Assembly: GCA_947630855.1 (NCBI GenBank)
Contig: CANRJF010000025.1
Span: forward strand, 1-34,927
Direction of reading: 5' to 3'
Source of the DNA: an uncultured Lachnospiraceae bacterium
GTDB lineage: Bacteria > Bacillota > Clostridia > Lachnospirales > Lachnospiraceae
Length of the DNA stretch: 34,927 bases
The position numbers and the translations under genes were made by a program. This document shows positions 1 to 6,386 of the stretch, piece by piece; positions within the stretch are counted from its first letter, which is position 1; each line of letters begins with the position of its first letter. The notes under the pieces are model-generated. The model did not search any database and was not told the DNA's origin. It saw only the letters and a program-made list of their open reading frames with translations.

Positions 1-1409
1 ACTCCCTCTCTTGGTTCCTCAAAAAGACAGTCAATGATAGCATCCATAAACAAGCTGCTCTTACCTGCACCATTCGAACCGTTAATTGTACAGAAAGTAA
101 TATCCTCAAAATTAAAATTTTCTTCCTCATAGTTGCGGTAGTTCTTAACCGCTATTTCCACTGGTTCAAATGTACCGGTATTGGCGGCTGCAGTCATACT
201 TGCCTCTGCCTCTGCAATAATGGGTCTTGCCTTCATTACCAACTCCTGTACCTTTTCCGGGTCCACCTGTTTTTCTTCCAGATATTTGATAAGATTAACT
301 TCCGGGTCTGTTGCATTGGCAAGTTCCGTCCGGTTTGCAGATTCATCAATCTTATCCGGCAGGATTTCCCACACCATAAAGGCGCCATCTTCAAGAAGTG
401 TCCTTTCCAGCACTGCCTTATTCAACGCCTTGCTGTTGTCTGCCGAACAGGTATAATGGATTCGGACAATCTTATCCTGCACCGCCCCGTTATACCTCCA
501 ATAATTAAATGCCACCTCATCAATATGTCCAAGGTTGATAGCAGTAATATCCGTATCTGTAAAATTAAAAGTAACAAACTCTCTAATCGGGGTTTTATGA
601 AAAATATTCTGCCACACCCCTGTCGTATGTATCTGGTGTATCCAGAACCCTCTCTCCTGCCCTTCATCGTTGAAATTCATTGCATTTACCGCCCCAGAAT
701 AATACCAGTCATGCGATAATATCTTCTGCGGCCTGTGAATATGCCCTAAAGCTACCAGGTCATATCCTGCCGCCATCAATGCCTCCTGCGGAATAATCGG
801 CTCAAACTGTGTCAGCATCATTGTCTGGCCACTCTCCGTATTGCATCCCGGTACCGTATAATGCGCCATGAGTACGCTCTTCTTGTCAGCTCTGCACTGT
901 GCCTTTAATCCGGTAACAATATTTGTAAGTTCCTGCGTAAACACCACATTTTCTTCATCACTGGAAAGCCCCGGAAACTTTGCTCTGTAAACTCCCCTGT
1001 CAAATCCCGGCAGTACTGCAATATCCACATCATCAAAGGAAATTACCTGTGGGGTAATCACAATATGCACATTCCGGCAATCTGCAAACATTTCAGAAAG
1101 AACATTAAACTGTCCTGCCCCGTCATGGTTCGGCGTACCACGCATAACAACTACCTGCTTTGATACCGCCGCCAGCTCCTTGATGTAATGAATGGCTGTA
1201 ATAATTTCCTCGCAGCATCTGTCAGACCACAGGCGGCCGACATGAAACACATCGCCCGATACAAGAGCATAGTCCGGCTGCTCCTCCCTCGCTACCCTTA
1301 CCAATTCATCAAGGCAGTGCTTTGTATCTTCTGTTCGCAGGTTTACTCCATCTTTGACTGGGCTTCTGAATGTTCCAAGATGCCAGTCTGCTGTATGTAA
1401 AATTTTCAT
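1..1409 (-). CDS. SbcD-SbcC (Mre11-Rad50-like) fused nuclease/ATPase, 3' part off window
   Basis: A single frame of 469 codons runs off the left edge. Residues 1-300 form a calcineurin-like Mre11/SbcD phosphoesterase with all metal-binding motifs: D8 and H10 in TADWHLG, D53 in GDVFH, N94-H95-D96, H183, and G222-H223-I-H225. After a linker (about 350-415) comes the start of an SbcC/Rad50 ATPase, VEIAVKNYRNYEEENF followed by the Walker A loop GSNGAGKS at 444-451. In bacteria these are normally two proteins of a DNA-end-processing nuclease complex. Here no stop or frame change lies between them. The start ATG follows the stop of the upstream gene by 4 nt, so it is probably translationally coupled. 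The coiled coil and Walker B should lie beyond the window. In this phage-like operon it probably processes DNA ends for recombination or replication. Confidence 0.88.
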   Translation of the reverse strand, partial: MKILHTADWHLGTFRSPVKDGVNLRTEDTKHCLDELVRVAREEQPDYALVSGDVFHVGRLWSDRCCEEIITAIHYIKELAAVSKQVVVMRGTPNHDGAGQFNVLSEMFADCRNVHIVITPQVISFDDVDIAVLPGFDRGVYRAKFPGLSSDEENVVFTQELTNIVTGLKAQCRADKKSVLMAHYTVPGCNTESGQTMMLTQFEPIIPQEALMAAGYDLVALGHIHRPQKILSHDWYYSGAVNAMNFNDEGQERGFWIHQIHTTGVWQNIFHKTPIREFVTFNFTDTDITAINLGHIDEVAFNYWRYNGAVQDKIVRIHYTCSADNSKALNKAVLERTLLEDGAFMVWEILPDKIDESANRTELANATDPEVNLIKYLEEKQVDPEKVQELVMKARPIIAEAEASMTAAANTGTFEPVEIAVKNYRNYEEENFNFEDITFCTINGSNGAGKSSLFMDAIIDCLFEEPREG

Positions 1410-1413
1410 TTCC

Positions 1414-1854
1414 TTAATACAATACCTCCTTTGCCTCTTTCATAATGAAAATCAGATTCTTAAGTTCTAATTCCAACAGTTCAAATACTCTGTCATCAAT
1501 ACCGCAGAAATCTATGCCGTATCCGCTCCATTTTTCCCCTACAAAGAGGATATTTCCCATAATCGGACATCTATGCTGCTCTGTTCTGTATAAGTAGCTG
1601 CCAATCAAATTTTGTTTATTCTCTTTAAGCCCGCCCTCTTCATCTATCAACATACTCACACATTGGCCAGGTATTTTAGATGGATGGTCAAACATATGCA
1701 ATTCTGTATAAAGCCTATCCGGCATAACATGTTCATAAATACTACAATTATTACCAATCAACTCTTGCAAAAACTGGTTCTGTTCTTCATGGGAACCACC
1801 AGGAAACTCATGGACAGACAATTCAAGGTCTGTGGAAATCTTAATCAAATTCAT
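1414..1854 (-). CDS. DUF3846-like phage/element protein
   Basis: This is a 146-residue acidic protein of unknown function. The segment NLIGSYLYRTEQHRC followed by GNILFVG resembles DUF3846 proteins that are common in clostridial phages and integrative elements. I chose the ATG at 1854 rather than an ATG 30 nt upstream because AAAGGAG lies 8 nt before it and the start overlaps the upstream stop as ATGA. That overlap suggests coupled translation with the preceding gene. It sits between the candidate annealing protein and the SbcD-SbcC fusion, so it belongs to the same early operon. The family assignment is from memory and moderate. Confidence 0.65.
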   Translation of the reverse strand: MNLIKISTDLELSVHEFPGGSHEEQNQFLQELIGNNCSIYEHVMPDRLYTELHMFDHPSKIPGQCVSMLIDEEGGLKENKQNLIGSYLYRTEQHRCPIMGNILFVGEKWSGYGIDFCGIDDRVFELLELELKNLIFIMKEAKEVLY

Positions 1855-3011
1855 TTGCCTGCTCCTTTCTGACACTTCATGCACAGCGGTCTTCCAAATT
1901 TCTCACTGGAATATTTGTAAACACTTTCTGATATTTCTAATCCACATCCACTACACTGATATTCTACCGTTTGCTGTTTCTGTTCCCCCTGCTGTGGCAC
2001 TTCCTGATGTGATTCTTCCTGTTCTGGCTTCTGCCGGCTGACAGCAGCATTATCCTCTTCACCATCATTATTTTCCAGGGCAAACGCCGGATTATTAAGT
2101 TCATTTTCCGGGTTAAAATCTGTAACGAATGCCTCATTGGAAAATGCAGAAGTTATGGCTGGCGGCGCTGACGTAGTTCCAAACATATTCCCCATAGAAT
2201 TCATTCCCTGAAACAGCATTGCCTGTCTTACATTGGCATCCGTATAATCCGGGGAGAATGTTACAGTCGGAACCGCAAAAGACTTTTTTAGTTCCTTAAG
2301 CTGATATGTTCCCTTTATCCCCAAAAGGGCTCTGATAACCCGGAGGATAGCGCCTGTCTGAGCTTTTTCGGATGCTGTCTTTCTAAGAAGCGTCATATTT
2401 ACCAGCATGGAACGTTCAATATATTTTTCTCTGTCACAATCATCAATTACGAATTTTTTAACAGGATATTCCACGCCATTATATGTCTTTGTTTCACCAG
2501 TATTTTCCCAATGCCCTTTGAACATTTCCTCCGCAGATTTTGCAGCTTTGTAGTCTTTTATTCCCATGATAGACTTATCCATGAACTCAAGACGGTACTT
2601 TGCCTCTTCATCATCCAGGCAGATACGCTTTGTTTCTGCGTGTGTCTTAAATGTGCCATCTGGAATCCTTACTGCTCCATATGCCCTGCCAACATAGGTA
2701 TTTGCATTTTCTCTGGCTACGGTTGTGTATTCAGGATGAAACTGTATACCCGCGGCTGTTGCCAATTTCATAAGAAAAGGCTTGGCAAGAGAATAAACAT
2801 CTGCATAGACATCCTTACCATTACTGTTCTCACCTACTTTTGTATTTCCAACCTTAAAAATATCACCAGAAGTATCCGAAATATCCGGCGTAACCTCCAT
2901 AACCGTACACTTATAAAAGGGGTTGACCTGCACTGATGTAGCTGATGGTATCAGCAGATTGCAATTTTGATACTTTGACTGAATTTCAGCCAATGCATTA
3001 GAATTATTCAT
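1851..3011 (-). CDS. Candidate phage single-strand annealing/recombination protein with C-terminal zinc ribbon
   Basis: The protein has 386 residues. Residues 60-240 contain a compact domain ending in KAQTGAILRVIRALLGI (216-232). This resembles the conserved helix of Rad52/Erf/RecT-type annealing proteins, where alternating polar residues precede R-A-L. Residues 280-350 are a Gln/Glu/Asn-rich linker. The C-terminus carries a CxxC...CxxC zinc ribbon (C353, C356, C377, C380). GGAGG lies 7 nt before the ATG. Its position upstream of an Mre11/Rad50-like nuclease supports a recombination role, as in phage nuclease-plus-annealing modules. I recognise no exact family. An alternative is a generic phage DNA-binding protein. 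Confidence 0.6.
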   Translation of the reverse strand: MNNSNALAEIQSKYQNCNLLIPSATSVQVNPFYKCTVMEVTPDISDTSGDIFKVGNTKVGENSNGKDVYADVYSLAKPFLMKLATAAGIQFHPEYTTVARENANTYVGRAYGAVRIPDGTFKTHAETKRICLDDEEAKYRLEFMDKSIMGIKDYKAAKSAEEMFKGHWENTGETKTYNGVEYPVKKFVIDDCDREKYIERSMLVNMTLLRKTASEKAQTGAILRVIRALLGIKGTYQLKELKKSFAVPTVTFSPDYTDANVRQAMLFQGMNSMGNMFGTTSAPPAITSAFSNEAFVTDFNPENELNNPAFALENNDGEEDNAAVSRQKPEQEESHQEVPQQGEQKQQTVEYQCSGCGLEISESVYKYSSEKFGRPLCMKCQKGAGK

Positions 3012-3047
3012 ACAATTACCTCCATATTGTAATTTTTACTTGATTTA

Positions 3048-3257
3048 TTAAGCCAGAACTGCTACAATATGAATATCCATAGGGGCGCTCTGGCAATTTG
3101 CCGAGTGCTCTTTTTCCATATCACGCAGAGTTCTGCATAAATCCATAGTGAATTTTGGGAAAGCAGAAATATGTATCCCTGCCTCCTTAAAATGTTCATC
3201 TGTCATACCGCATCTGAGAAAACTTTTTATCTTCTCCCGTCTTACAATTTCGTTCAT
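3048..3257 (-). CDS. Small hypothetical phage-type protein
   Basis: This is a 69-residue protein starting MNEIVRREKIKSFLRCGMTD. The start at 3257 is chosen because TGGAGGA lies 8 nt upstream. An ATG 24 nt earlier has no ribosome-binding site. It overlaps the end of the preceding small gene by 62 nt, which is typical of compact phage early operons. No domain is recognised. It is a soluble helical protein, possibly regulatory. Confidence 0.55.
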   Translation of the reverse strand: MNEIVRREKIKSFLRCGMTDEHFKEAGIHISAFPKFTMDLCRTLRDMEKEHSANCQSAPMDIHIVAVLA

Positions 3258-3465
3258 TTTCCAAATCCTCCAATGTGTCAAATAAATAGTTAATGGCCTT
3301 CCATGCTGCCCAGCAGACCATGGGTATCAGACAGTATTCACCGCCTACCGCTTTATATCCTCTTTCCAGATATGCCATGCAGATGGCACATTTCCCGACC
3401 GCATATGTCACCGCCAGGGTATATGCCACAGCAGCCAGATTTCTAAACACACATTTTTTCTTCAT
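3196..3465 (-). CDS. Small membrane protein of the phage-like operon
   Basis: This is an 89-residue protein with a hydrophobic N-terminal segment (about residues 9-33, LAAVAYTLAVTYAVGKCAIC) and a second moderately hydrophobic stretch near 46-58. The tail is charged. The start at 3465 has AGGGAGG 6 nt upstream and lies inside the 3' end of the preceding gene. Function is unknown. The overlaps on both sides support real translation within the operon. Confidence 0.5.
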   Translation of the reverse strand: MKKKCVFRNLAAVAYTLAVTYAVGKCAICMAYLERGYKAVGGEYCLIPMVCWAAWKAINYLFDTLEDLENERNCKTGEDKKFSQMRYDR

Positions 3466-3634
3466 GACTGCCCTCCCTGCTGTCAAACACAAATGCAAGC
3501 TGTCCGGACTCCCTCTCTGTTTTCAAATGCCTGCTAAAAAATTCCTGTTCCTTTGCTTTTCCTTTTCTGCAGTCACATTTCTCACCGGGGTCCAGCGTAC
3601 AGCCACAATCTGGACAAACGTTGTAATATGCCAT
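3443..3634 (-). CDS. Small cysteine-rich protein, probable zinc ribbon
   Basis: This is a 63-residue protein with cysteines at the N-terminus (CPDCGCTL, then CDC), consistent with a small zinc-binding knuckle, followed by a charged helix. A strong AAGGAGGT site lies 7 nt before the ATG. Small zinc-ribbon proteins of this kind are frequent in phage early regions. No precise family is recognised. It overlaps the downstream membrane protein gene. Confidence 0.55.
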   Translation of the reverse strand: MAYYNVCPDCGCTLDPGEKCDCRKGKAKEQEFFSRHLKTERESGQLAFVFDSREGSHEEKMCV

Positions 3635-3645
3635 GCCGCACCTCC

Positions 3646-3909
3646 TTATTCCCTGTTATTTTCAATCACTGCATTGACTACATCCATAGGGATTCCAAAC
3701 TTCTCAGCAAAAAGATATTTGCTTGCCTTGCCCTGGCCATATGCAAACTTGCCGGCTTCTCTGGCAACATTATTAACTTCCCGTATTGTCTGGTATGCTT
3801 TGTTTTCCTTACACCCAAGCAGTTTCATTACATCTGCAGCCGTAATATAGGTTGTCATTGCCGCCCCTGAAACTCCCGGAGCCCCTGCTAATGCCTGCAT
3901 TCTTTTCAC
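3646..3909 (-). CDS. Small helix-turn-helix protein (excisionase-like)
   Basis: The core from residue 18, starting MTTYITAADVMKLLGCKENK, reads as a winged-helix/MerR-like DNA-binding domain of about 70 residues. It resembles the excisionase or DUF3173-type proteins of integrative elements. The start is uncertain: GTG at 3909 has GAGAGG only 3 nt upstream, ATG at 3900 is 12 nt from it, and ATG at 3858 gives the cleanest domain boundary. It follows the XRE gene by 7 nt. A role in excision or early-gene control is inferred from domain type and position. Confidence 0.55.
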   Translation of the reverse strand: MKRMQALAGAPGVSGAAMTTYITAADVMKLLGCKENKAYQTIREVNNVAREAGKFAYGQGKASKYLFAEKFGIPMDVVNAVIENNRE

Positions 3910-3916
3910 CGTCCTC

Positions 3917-4390
3917 TCAAAGATTTTTCTTTACCCACAACTTCAGGCTTTGTGCAACCTGTTCCAGTTCTTCCAGATTTTCCAGTACCTTTTCCAAATC
4001 AGTTCTTTCAGATTCGTCAATCACTCCATCTGATGTAATATCTAGTAAAATATCTTTAGTCTCCCTGATTTTCCGAAATGTCGAAAGTGCCCTAAGCGAA
4101 ATTCTATCAAGAGTTTCCATATCTGCTTTTGGCATGTTCTTTCCAAGAGGACACACATTTGTACAATAATGGTTTTCCAATTCCGGAGCATTATATAAAT
4201 CAGCCATCAGGCAAATTTCTTCTGCATATGGATTAGTTATTCCTCTCTCAATCCTATAAAGCCGGCCCCTGTCAATGGACATTAAGTCTGCAGCCCCTTC
4301 CCGGCTGCTCAGCCGTTCATTGTGTGTTGAAGCCTCGCAACGCGCTCTATAAAATACGTTGGTGCATGTCTTCGCTGCTAAATTTGCCAT
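3917..4390 (-). CDS. XRE-family (Cro/C1-type) transcriptional regulator
   Basis: This is a 157-residue protein. Residues about 27-75 form a lambda-repressor-like HTH containing MSIDRGRLYRIERGITNPYA and then a helix EEICLMADLYNAP. A Cys pair (HYCTNVCPLG) and a long C-terminal helical region (90-157) follow and may mediate dimerisation. AAGGAGGGG lies 9 nt before the ATG. It is the second gene of the leftward early operon, after the Cro-like gene. Proteins with this arrangement are common in clostridial prophages. Confidence 0.75.
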   Translation of the reverse strand: MANLAAKTCTNVFYRARCEASTHNERLSSREGAADLMSIDRGRLYRIERGITNPYAEEICLMADLYNAPELENHYCTNVCPLGKNMPKADMETLDRISLRALSTFRKIRETKDILLDITSDGVIDESERTDLEKVLENLEELEQVAQSLKLWVKKNL

Positions 4391-4422
4391 TTTGTATATC
4401 CCCTCCTTTGGTTATAATTTAC

Positions 4423-4653
4423 TTAATTACTACTTCCCAAAATCTGCATACCGGAACCGGATTCCTGCTGAAGGCCAAGTGCCTGGCTAATCTTGTCTTT
4501 TGTTTCATTCGGCACTACTACCCTGCCGTTGATAATGGCAGACAAATATGTCTTGGATAATCCTGTGTCATCTGACAGTTTGCTTAAGGTGATGCCTTTA
4601 AACGCTAACTGTGCCTTGCACTGTCTGCCCCAGGGTGTAATTGTTTTACTCAT
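4423..4653 (-). CDS. Small Cro-like XRE regulator
   Basis: This is a 76-residue single-domain HTH protein. The recognition region LSKTYLSAIINGRVVVPNET and the following KDKISQALGL are typical of the XRE fold. AAAGGAG lies 8 nt upstream of the ATG. It is the first gene of the leftward operon and is divergent from the rightward genes at 4757. The shared 100-bp control region carries one of the three conserved promoter motifs. By analogy with phage switches it is a likely Cro-type regulator of this region. Confidence 0.75.
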   Translation of the reverse strand: MSKTITPWGRQCKAQLAFKGITLSKLSDDTGLSKTYLSAIINGRVVVPNETKDKISQALGLQQESGSGMQILGSSN

Positions 4654-4688
4654 AGCATTGCTCCTTTCTTTAATTTGTTTATTTTTTC

Positions 4689-4716
4689 TTTAACAAGTTG
4701 CAATAATATGTTAAAA
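4689..4716 (+). promoter_or_regulatory. Divergent control region with conserved AGTTGCAATAA promoter motif, copy 1
   Basis: On the + strand TTAACA (4690-4695) and TAAAAT (4712-4717) are 16 nt apart with AGTTGCAATAATATGT between them. TAACA and TGTTA form an inverted repeat around the core (4691-4695 and 4709-4713). The same core recurs near 5381-5408 and 8603-8631. It would drive the genes from 4757 and may also serve as an operator for the divergent Cro-like gene. Confidence 0.5.
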
Positions 4717-4756
4717 TAATTTTGTAAGCTCCAATGAAAATTCAAAAGGAAAACAT

Positions 4757-4852
4757 ATGTCCTGTATTAGCCTTGCCCGTACTGCCGACTACCTGGACTG
4801 CTCCGTTGACTACCTGCTCGGCTGGACAGATAACCCAGAGGAAAATAAATAA
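4757..4852 (+). pseudogene. 31-residue C-terminal remnant of an XRE repressor
   Basis: This short frame encodes MSCISLARTADYLDCSVDYL, then LGWTDNPEENK. It matches the last helix and tail typical of clostridial XRE repressors (A-x-x-L-x-C-S-V-D-Y-L-L-G-x-T-D-N-P), but the DNA-binding part is missing. AAGGA lies 7 nt before the ATG, and its stop overlaps the next start as TAATG, so it may still be translated and coupled to the downstream gene. I read it as a degraded repressor whose end persists as a leader peptide. Confidence 0.55.
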
Positions 4853-5217
4853 TGTTTAATTCCGATAATTCTAATTCCAGCAACTATGATGAGATTATGC
4901 TTTCTTTTAAAGAAAAGCAGGTTCTGTACCGCATACTCAGGAAAAAGATAGTCCCTGATACTTTCTGCAACGAAATACAAAAGGACATATTTCTTAAATA
5001 TGGACTTATTTGTATCAAACAGAACAGTATAGTAACTTCTACCGGAAAGGTTGTTCCTGATGACAATTCACCAAAGTTCATCCTACCAACGGATAAGGCA
5101 TTACGTTATTTTCTGTACAGGAAAGATGCCTACTTTAAAGGAAAGCTCCCGGTTGTCATAGCCTTAGCTGCCCTGATTATCAGCATTGCGAATTTTCTCT
5201 ATTCTTGGATGCTATAA
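4852..5217 (+). CDS. Hypothetical protein with C-terminal membrane anchor
   Basis: This is a 121-residue protein with a charged N-terminal domain and a C-terminal transmembrane helix (about 100-120, VVIALAALIISIANFLYSWM). The cytoplasmic part (SFKEKQVLYRILRKK) could be a small winged-helix-like fold, but no family is recognised. Its ATG overlaps the stop of the 31-residue remnant. It lies in the lysogeny side of the element, where phages often carry accessory genes. Superinfection exclusion is one possibility but is speculative. Confidence 0.6.
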   Translation: MFNSDNSNSSNYDEIMLSFKEKQVLYRILRKKIVPDTFCNEIQKDIFLKYGLICIKQNSIVTSTGKVVPDDNSPKFILPTDKALRYFLYRKDAYFKGKLPVVIALAALIISIANFLYSWML

Positions 5218-5349
5218 TCAAATGTGGCTCAAAATGTTCAAGACAAACATGAACAATGCAACAAAGCATGCCACACAGGAAATCCCCAAAGGAAAATAAG
5301 GGTGTTTCTTCAAAAACATTTCAAAACGGGATTCTTTTCTGTTTTTCAT
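5218..5349 (-). CDS. 43-residue single-pass membrane protein
   Basis: This small gene encodes MKNRKESRFEMFLKKHPYFP followed by a hydrophobic helix (about 21-42, ending NILSHI). AGGAAGGAG lies 6 nt before the ATG, a strong site. It is convergent with the gene ending at 5217 with no gap. The promoter-like conserved motif at 5381-5408 lies just upstream on the same strand. A positively charged N-terminus plus one helix is typical of small membrane toxins or phage membrane effectors. No family is recognised. Confidence 0.6.
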   Translation of the reverse strand: MKNRKESRFEMFLKKHPYFPLGISCVACFVALFMFVLNILSHI

Positions 5350-5380
5350 ATTGCTCCTTCCTCCGGCTAATGTCGGAATG

Positions 5381-5423
5381 TAATGTTTTATTGTAACTTG
5401 TTGTTTTATATTATTACTATAAT
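5381..5423. promoter_or_regulatory. Conserved promoter motif, copy 2 (between the 43-aa gene and the XRE gene)
   Basis: Read on the - strand the core is AGTTACAATAAAACAT, flanked by ACAACA and TACATT, which matches the arrangement of copies 1 and 3. On the + strand a TATAAT lies at 5418-5423, suitable for the XRE gene at 5490. The site would let one regulator control both divergent genes. Confidence 0.4.
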
Positions 5424-5489
5424 CCTAATTTGTGAGCTTGTCAACTGTTTTTTTCACATTTTGGGTCTATTTGAAAGTTGAGGTATACT

Positions 5490-5855
5490 ATGATTACCCA
5501 AAGAATGTTATCGTTGTTAGACGAAAAGTCATTAAAAATGGCGGATTTATGCCGTTTTTTGGAAATTAATACTAGCACTATGACAAATTGGAAAAACCGG
5601 GGTACTGACCCACCTGCTAGGTATATAGCCCCCATTTGTGAATTTCTAGGGGTTTCTTGTGAATATCTTCTAACAGGTAAAGAATCCCTTTCAACTTTTA
5701 ATTCTACTAGTGATTCTGACTGGCTATCATTGATATATCAGCTTCCGCTGGAAAAACAGTATGAATTAAAAGGCTACATAAAAAGAATGATAGATGAATC
5801 CGTTGCAGCGGATGAACCATTGAAAAAGACGGGAACAACAAACTTGGCAAAATAA
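5490..5855 (+). CDS. XRE-family regulator, probable repressor of the element
   Basis: This is a 121-residue protein starting MITQRMLSLLDEKSLKMADL. Residues 5-60 form an XRE HTH ending in FLGVSCEYLLTGKE. The C-terminal 55 residues are helical (LPLEKQYELKGYIKRMIDES) and resemble the oligomerisation tails of clostridial phage repressors. GAGGT lies 6-7 nt before the chosen ATG, and an upstream TTG is less likely. It is the only rightward gene with an intact HTH between the early operon and the integrase, so it is the best candidate for the lysogeny repressor. Confidence 0.72.
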   Translation: MITQRMLSLLDEKSLKMADLCRFLEINTSTMTNWKNRGTDPPARYIAPICEFLGVSCEYLLTGKESLSTFNSTSDSDWLSLIYQLPLEKQYELKGYIKRMIDESVAADEPLKKTGTTNLAK

Positions 5856-5857
5856 TT

Positions 5858-5879
5858 GGCTTCGAGTGGTACCGGAGCC
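5858..5879 (+). repeat. Intercistronic 22-nt hairpin, copy 1
   Basis: GGCTTCG, loop AGTGGTAC, then CGGAGCC gives a 7-bp stem with one G-U pair. It lies 2 nt after the XRE stop and 32 nt before the zinc-ribbon gene. No T-run follows, so it is not a standard terminator. The loop and inner stem are shared exactly with the hairpin at 6349. Confidence 0.7.
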
Positions 5880-5911
5880 AAAAGAATAATAAAAACACTT
5901 AGGAGGTCATT

Positions 5912-6346
5912 ATGTTTTGTAAAGAGTGTGGTATTGAATTACCAGACAATTCAAAATTCTGCCCCAACTGTGGCACAAGTATTTCTGATGTCATAGCTAC
6001 ATCTAAGGAAGCAGACAACGAACAGGAAATCATTGTTATGAAAGGATTATGCAATAGGGTTAAAAATCCTTTGCTCGTACAAAATGGAAATGCCATTCTC
6101 ACCAACAAGCGTTTCATATATTTAAAACACAATCTTGCCAAAACCATGGCAATTGGAGTATTTATAAATCTAACGAAAGGAAGCTATGATTTTGATATTC
6201 CACTGGATAATATTGCCTCCATTGAGGATGGACGGCAGGGTATTAGTAAAACAATTATCATCAACACAAAAGATGGACAGAAATACAACTTCTATGTAAC
6301 CAACCGTGAAGAATGGAAAATACATCTTCAAAATACACTTAAATAA
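5912..6346 (+). CDS. Zinc-ribbon protein with PH/GRAM-like domain
   Basis: This is a 144-residue protein. An N-terminal zinc ribbon (C3, C6, C17, C20 in MFCKECGIELPDNSKFCPNC) is followed by a short linker and a beta-rich domain of about 100 residues, with GNAILTNKRFIYLKH and FDIPLDNIASIEDGR motifs typical of bacterial PH/GRAM domains, ending in a C-terminal helix (EEWKIHLQNTL). Such domains usually bind membranes or partner proteins. AGGAGG precedes the ATG. It lies directly upstream of a membrane-anchored Mrr-like nuclease with a matching intercistronic hairpin, which suggests that the two proteins work together, possibly as sensor and effector. Confidence 0.75.
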   Translation: MFCKECGIELPDNSKFCPNCGTSISDVIATSKEADNEQEIIVMKGLCNRVKNPLLVQNGNAILTNKRFIYLKHNLAKTMAIGVFINLTKGSYDFDIPLDNIASIEDGRQGISKTIIINTKDGQKYNFYVTNREEWKIHLQNTLK

Positions 6347-6348
6347 TA

Positions 6349-6370
6349 CCCTTCGAGTGGTACCGAAGGG
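6349..6370 (+). repeat. Intercistronic 22-nt hairpin, copy 2
   Basis: CCCTTCG, loop AGTGGTAC, then CGAAGGG forms a perfect 7-bp stem. It begins 3 nt after the zinc-ribbon gene and ends 16 nt before the nuclease gene. The loop and the inner pairs match the hairpin at 5858, while the outer three pairs differ in a mostly compensatory way. This indicates that the structure, not just the sequence, is conserved. Confidence 0.75.
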
Positions 6371-6386
6371 ATAATGAGGAAAACAC

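Noticed and set aside
422..667. Separate small gene within the first 700 bp on the - strand
   Set aside because: It lies in another frame of the SbcD-SbcC fusion, whose motifs read continuously through it.
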